Below, in pieces: positions 59,643-64,000 of a stretch of 64,000 nucleotides of DNA. A program made the position numbers and the translations under genes. The DNA is from Paraphysomonas bandaiensis (lineage: Eukaryota; Chrysophyceae): NCBI GenBank assembly GCA_965644295.1, contig CBFFRP010000298.1:186001-250000 (forward strand), written 5' to 3'. Every line of letters starts with the position of its first letter. The first letter of the stretch is position 1. The notes below the pieces were generated by a model, which had not been told where the DNA came from, made no database searches, and saw only the letters and a list, made by a program, of their open reading frames with translations.

Positions 59643-62600
59643 TCAAACTAGCCACCTAGGTCGCTTGTGGCTTGTTAATTGTGATTTAGGTGTCTCTGAG
59701 GTTGTTGATCGCTTTCTGTTGCTGCTGGATGGGATGTCGAACCCAGCTCCCCCCATCAATGTAGTTCGCAATTGAAGAAAATTAGTTGTTCCTAGTGGTT
59801 TCGTGAGAAGATCGGCTAACATTGACGTGGTGGGAATATGGTCAACAGTCAATTGGTTTTCGGCAATATTTTCTCGAATGAAATGATACCGTATCGCAAT
59901 ATGTTTCGTACGACGATGATGAGTAGGATTGTAGCATAATTGGACTGCCCCTTTATTATCGCACCAAATAGTTGTTGAGAATGGAAGTTTGAAACCAATT
60001 TCTGATAATAAAGAGCGTAGCCATAATGCTTCCTGAGCTGCTGACGATAGAGCCATATACTCAGCTTCAGTAGATGACAATGCCACAGTTGTCTGTAATC
60101 GAGATTGCCATGATATAAGACAATTACCTATGAAGAATGTAAAAGCTGTAGTGGACCGTCGAGTGAGGTGACATCGTGCCCAATCGCTATCGCAGTATCC
60201 TGACAATGTTATGTGGGATCCAGAATATATCAATCCTTGCTTAGCAGTGCCTTTGAGATACCTAAGAACATGTAACGCAGCATTACAGGTAGTTAGATTA
60301 GGCATATCAGAAAATCTGGCAAGAGTATTGACTGCGTAGGCGATATCCGGTCGAGTGCATACAGCTAGATACATCAGGGAACCTATGAGCTCCTTGTAAG
60401 GGAAATTCTGAACATAACTTTGATTTGACTCTGAAAGATGATTGTATTCATGTAAATCATAGTTGAAAGACAGTAACATAGGTGTTGACATGGGTTTACT
60501 GTTGGACATGTTGAATTTGTCCAGCAGTTTTCTGACATACTGCTCCTGACTGAGAGTCGTGATATTTTTGTCAAAATCTTGATGAATGGAGATGCCCAAG
60601 TAATAATCTAGGAGTCCGAGATCCGTAATTTCGAACTTTTTGGATAAATGATCTTTGAATTGTTGGATATCAGTGTCGGATGTAGATGCTATAATAATAT
60701 CGTCCACATACATGGCTATTAGCATAATCCTGCCATTAATCTGCTTTTTGAATATACACGGGTCAGATATTAGTCTGGTGAAACCCATATCTAGCATAAA
60801 ATTTGTACAGCACTTATACCAGTTAAGACCTGCTTGCTTTAGACCATAGATGCTTTTCATCAGTTTGAGGACTTTTCCGTCAGGGACGTCCATGCCAGGA
60901 GGGGGATACATGTATATGTCCTCTTCGAGGTCAGCATTGATGTACGCAGTTGTGAAATCGATTTGGTGCAATTTGAGTTTCATAATAGTCGAAAGGGCAA
61001 TAATTGTACGTAGGGATGTAGCCTTCGCGACGGGGCTGTATGTATCATTGTAATCGATGCCTTGGATTTGAGTAAAACCCTGTGCGACTAGTCGAGCCTT
61101 GAATTTGATATCATTCTGTTTTCTTTTTATTTTGAATATGAGTTTCCCCTTTATGGCTCTTGCTCCAGGTGGTAACGCAGTGTATCTCCAGCACCCTTTC
61201 CTCTGAAGAGTGGATATTTCTCTATTGATAGCATCGATCCACTGCTGTTTATATTTACCTGAAATAGCATCTTGAACACTCTTTGGTGTATCGGTTAGCT
61301 CGTCAATGTCATCGCAATTACTGATAGCATGCATAACAATATCAATATTGTTAGTATGTAATTTTGATATACATTGTGTGTCATGTGCCATATGATTTAC
61401 TACATGTTTAGCATTTACATCACATGTATATACACCATCACCAAGTTTATGTATATTTACGATTACCCGTTTCCTGGCCATTCTCCTGCTTCGGAGAACA
61501 CTCTTTCTACCAGCTAAAAATTGTTGTTTTGCTGTAGCACGGACCTTACTTGGCCCTTCAGGTGTACCCTGATTTTCCCAATCTCCCGATGAATCAGCAG
61601 GCTTGTTGCAGCGTTTGGCCACACGCTGACGCACACGATCCACTTGACCGTGTGGTGCCGGATTCGGCACTAGATTCCCATTGAATTTTTTCGGAGGGCG
61701 AGTCTTCGCTATCTTTGCATCGGAGTGGGTAGGTTCACACCGATGGCTGCTGATTCTCTCCTGCGCGGCATCATGATGTCTTCGATTCACGCCACTCCCC
61801 CTGGAAGTAGCGGCTGGCGCTGGAGATCCATTAACTGTATCGGGGTCTCGATCTGATTTGCTGGATTTATGTATTGGGGTTTTCGATCGAGAAGTATTAC
61901 ATTTGAGACCAACTGCTTTGAGTTCTATGTATTCTTCAGTGTACTTTTCGACGTCTGCAGCATGAATGGGGTCGTCGAGCTGGATGAGTCGTGTCTTGTC
62001 ACCGCTGTCGTCCACTAGACCACGATACGCTGCGATTAATCCTTTTCTGAGCTTTATTTGAGTTGTTACATATGTTAATCCATCGTCTGGATCTACATGA
62101 GCTAGACCTATGAGATATTTGAAACTTTCTACTGTCCTGGAGGTCTCATTCTCTCTGAAGATCTCATTTATCTCTTTAAAATATCTCTTATCCGCTGGTG
62201 GAACACATTCGTTGAAAAATACATGTCCTGATATAACAAAATCTCTTAATGCGGGAACAAAGACTATATATCCAGGACCATCCTCTCGATAGCCCATAAA
62301 ATACCCAGGCCAGCTATGTCTGTCCCAATTGTTCTTTCGGAGACTGGAATCGATATTCACAAAGCATTTACATCCCCATATTCTGGCATAACTCAAGTCT
62401 GGTATTTCGTTTTCGATAAACTGAAGTGGAGACATAAATCCTTTAGCTGTTTGACACGGTAGCCTGTTCTTGATGTGTATTGTCGCCTTTGAGGCTTGTT
62501 CCCAGAAATTCGGTGGGAGTCCAGAGTCGATAAGGCTGCTGAGTGCTCGTTCTTTAGTTGTCCGCCATGATCGCTCTTGGAATGGGTTATCCTCGGGGGT

Positions 62601-64000
62601 ATACGGGGAGTTGAAAGTCCATGTAGCCCCTATTGATTGAAGATACTCTAGAACTTTTCTTGATACCAGCTCCTTCCCCCCATCCGCATGATAATGTTGT
62701 AGTCGTTTGCCTTTACTATGTAGATACATGACAACTTTCTGGATGGATTGGATGACGAAATCTTCATCTCTCGTTGGTCCGTAGGAGTCCCATTGGTGTC
62801 TGGAAGCTACATCTGTCATCCCGAGTATGTAACGGTTGCCAGTAATGATTGCCTCTGGTGCATGGGGTCCAGAAAAATCGGCTACTACTAGCTCCCCCAG
62901 CTCATTTGCTCTTCTTACACGCTTGAGCAGCATTTGTCTGATAGCGTGTCTATGTTTTCGGCGATGAGATTTACCACTAGCACAACCATCACATAGGCCA
63001 CCCGGTAAAGAAGTAGCATTCATCTCCGACTTCGTTAACTTAATACCCGTTACTAATTTTGACTGTACAGCTTTCTGTATGAGTCCAATTGAAGAATGTG
63101 CCAATCTCTTATGTGCTAGAGTTGCGAGTGGGCCTGAAGCAGTTGAAGCAAGGTGGGATTCGTCAATAGGAGTACCGAGGTCTGTTAATGGAATTTCATA
63201 TAGGCCTCCAACTCTCTTACCCTTTGATAGCAGTATTTCATCTTTATATATCTCAACTGATTGGTTTCCGAACAAGATTTTATACCCTAGGTCATCTAAT
63301 TGGCTGATGGACACGAGTGTCCTCGAAGCATGGTCCACGTGCTTGCACTTGGGGATAATACCAAGTCTTCCATGTCCTGAAGAGGTCATAGTCGATCCTG
63401 ACTTAGCTGTTTGAATGTCGGTGAGGCATTCCTCATAATTGGTGATGTATCCGGCTTCAGGTGTGATGGAGACTGTGCAGCCAGAATCAAGGGTTCCCAT
63501 TCCGGCTTCTTGATCAAAAACGAAGTTCGTTTCGTCGTTTGTTGGATATCCGACTCCTCCGAAGTCTCGTCCTTTCTGTTGTAGTGGACCACTGTCTTCA
63601 TAATCTGCAAACTGGTCGGATTCGTCGTTTTCAGTGCTCTGGTGGGTCTGGAATCTAACTTTTTTGAATTTCCTACTGGTTGATTTGTTTCCAGAGGAAC
63701 TCTTCATTTGTTGGATCCTTTCCCATGAGTGTTTGCATTCTGAAGCGATGTGTCCTTTTCCATCGCATCGGAAACACTTAATGTCCTTGTCAGTTCTCTT
63801 GTCATGTTTCGGTTTATTGGAACGGTTTCTGAAAGATGTCCCCTTTTTGCGCTTGGAATTCACTTTACTTTTGAAAAATGGGGGTTTTGAGGCTGCAAGC
63901 TGAATACTGTCGGTTTTTGTTTCTTCGTTGCTTGACAAGAGCATTCCAACAGACGAGCTTCCTAATCCGCGTAGTCTGCGTATGAGTGTTTTGTAGTCAT
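59643..64000 (-). CDS. Copia-3 Gag-Pol polyprotein (5' end outside window)
   Basis: The frame is open from the window edge to 59643. The visible part begins within Gag just before the zinc knuckle and carries the same protease, integrase, RT and RNase H motifs as Copia-2, with scattered substitutions. It keeps the 11-residue TRRSTTAFTFF segment that Copia-2 has lost, giving a complete RNase H entry strand. No stop or frameshift is seen, so this copy may be active if its 5' end is sound. Confidence 0.9.
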   Translation of the reverse strand, partial: DYKTLIRRLRGLGSSSVGMLLSSNEETKTDSIQLAASKPPFFKSKVNSKRKKGTSFRNRSNKPKHDKRTDKDIKCFRCDGKGHIASECKHSWERIQQMKSSSGNKSTSRKFKKVRFQTHQSTENDESDQFADYEDSGPLQQKGRDFGGVGYPTNDETNFVFDQEAGMGTLDSGCTVSITPEAGYITNYEECLTDIQTAKSGSTMTSSGHGRLGIIPKCKHVDHASRTLVSISQLDDLGYKILFGNQSVEIYKDEILLSKGKRVGGLYEIPLTDLGTPIDESHLASTASGPLATLAHKRLAHSSIGLIQKAVQSKLVTGIKLTKSEMNATSLPGGLCDGCASGKSHRRKHRHAIRQMLLKRVRRANELGELVVADFSGPHAPEAIITGNRYILGMTDVASRHQWDSYGPTRDEDFVIQSIQKVVMYLHSKGKRLQHYHADGGKELVSRKVLEYLQSIGATWTFNSPYTPEDNPFQERSWRTTKERALSSLIDSGLPPNFWEQASKATIHIKNRLPCQTAKGFMSPLQFIENEIPDLSYARIWGCKCFVNIDSSLRKNNWDRHSWPGYFMGYREDGPGYIVFVPALRDFVISGHVFFNECVPPADKRYFKEINEIFRENETSRTVESFKYLIGLAHVDPDDGLTYVTTQIKLRKGLIAAYRGLVDDSGDKTRLIQLDDPIHAADVEKYTEEYIELKAVGLKCNTSRSKTPIHKSSKSDRDPDTVNGSPAPAATSRGSGVNRRHHDAAQERISSHRCEPTHSDAKIAKTRPPKKFNGNLVPNPAPHGQVDRVRQRVAKRCNKPADSSGDWENQGTPEGPSKVRATAKQQFLAGRKSVLRSRRMARKRVIVNIHKLGDGVYTCDVNAKHVVNHMAHDTQCISKLHTNNIDIVMHAISNCDDIDELTDTPKSVQDAISGKYKQQWIDAINREISTLQRKGCWRYTALPPGARAIKGKLIFKIKRKQNDIKFKARLVAQGFTQIQGIDYNDTYSPVAKATSLRTIIALSTIMKLKLHQIDFTTAYINADLEEDIYMYPPPGMDVPDGKVLKLMKSIYGLKQAGLNWYKCCTNFMLDMGFTRLISDPCIFKKQINGRIMLIAMYVDDIIIASTSDTDIQQFKDHLSKKFEITDLGLLDYYLGISIHQDFDKNITTLSQEQYVRKLLDKFNMSNSKPMSTPMLLSFNYDLHEYNHLSESNQSYVQNFPYKELIGSLMYLAVCTRPDIAYAVNTLARFSDMPNLTTCNAALHVLRYLKGTAKQGLIYSGSHITLSGYCDSDWARCHLTRRSTTAFTFFIGNCLISWQSRLQTTVALSSTEAEYMALSSAAQEALWLRSLLSEIGFKLPFSTTIWCDNKGAVQLCYNPTHHRRTKHIAIRYHFIRENIAENQLTVDHIPTTSMLADLLTKPLGTTNFLQLRTTLMGGAGFDIPSSSNRKRSTTSETPKSQLTSHKRPRWLV

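Larger units (their letters stand above)
59182..64000 (-). mobile_element. Copia-3, close relative of Copia-2, cut by window end
   Basis: A 3' LTR (59182-59442), a polypurine tract (CATTGAGGAGGCG on the minus strand at 59443-59455) and a long ORF nearly identical to that of Copia-2. The 5' LTR lies beyond the window. It begins only a few bases after the LTR-A duplication. Confidence 0.9.

Overview
This is eukaryotic nuclear DNA, most likely from a protist or alga. Host genes are split by very short introns (mostly 43-110 bp, GT...AG) and encode typical eukaryotic proteins: a CTF18 clamp loader, a thiolase, a phytanoyl-CoA dioxygenase-like protein, a TLC-domain membrane protein, a divergent mitochondrial-carrier-fold protein, a Golgi-type sulfotransferase and a glycosyltransferase. 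Long stretches are transposable elements nested in one another. I cannot name the species.

Layout. 1-8034: relics of a Copia LTR family (LTR-A), a sulfotransferase gene (- strand), a hairpin MITE, a glycosyltransferase gene (+ strand) and a repeat-rich zone. 8035-35760: a Copia retrotransposon (Copia-1, - strand) with apparently identical 320-bp LTRs and target-site duplication (TSD) AGGAT. Its pol gene is split by a 22,230-bp integrated virus. 9337-31566: the virus, a Polinton-like virus/Maverick with 840/841-bp terminal inverted repeats (TIRs), TSD TTCCT and about 21 genes. 36792-52999: host genes. 53180-64000: LTR-A with a second Copia (Copia-2) inside it, then a close relative (Copia-3) running off the end of the window.

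The integrated virus is the main item. It is much more AT-rich than the host. It has a chromodomain integrase (entry), an SF3 helicase and an unusually short family B DNA polymerase (replication), an HNH/AP2 endonuclease, and a complete morphogenesis set: double jelly-roll major capsid protein, penton-like minor capsid protein, FtsK/HerA-type packaging ATPase and adenain-like protease. It also carries a GHSLGG lipase, two fibre-like proteins sharing the same N-terminal tail, and a discoidin-like surface protein. Six plus-strand genes share an AAAACAATTTAAA-type box 41-48 nt before the ATG, and nearly every gene has a TATATA run just before its start. Three proteins near the protease gene carry [M/I]xGG-x sites like those cut by adenovirus protease. 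No gene of the element shows an obvious disabling mutation, and its TIRs are almost identical, so integration looks recent.

Order of events read from the sequence: repeat family B, then Copia-1 inserted into it, then the virus into Copia-1 pol. Separately, an LTR-A insertion was reduced to a solo LTR and then Copia-2 inserted into it. All product names come from reading motifs; no database search was run.
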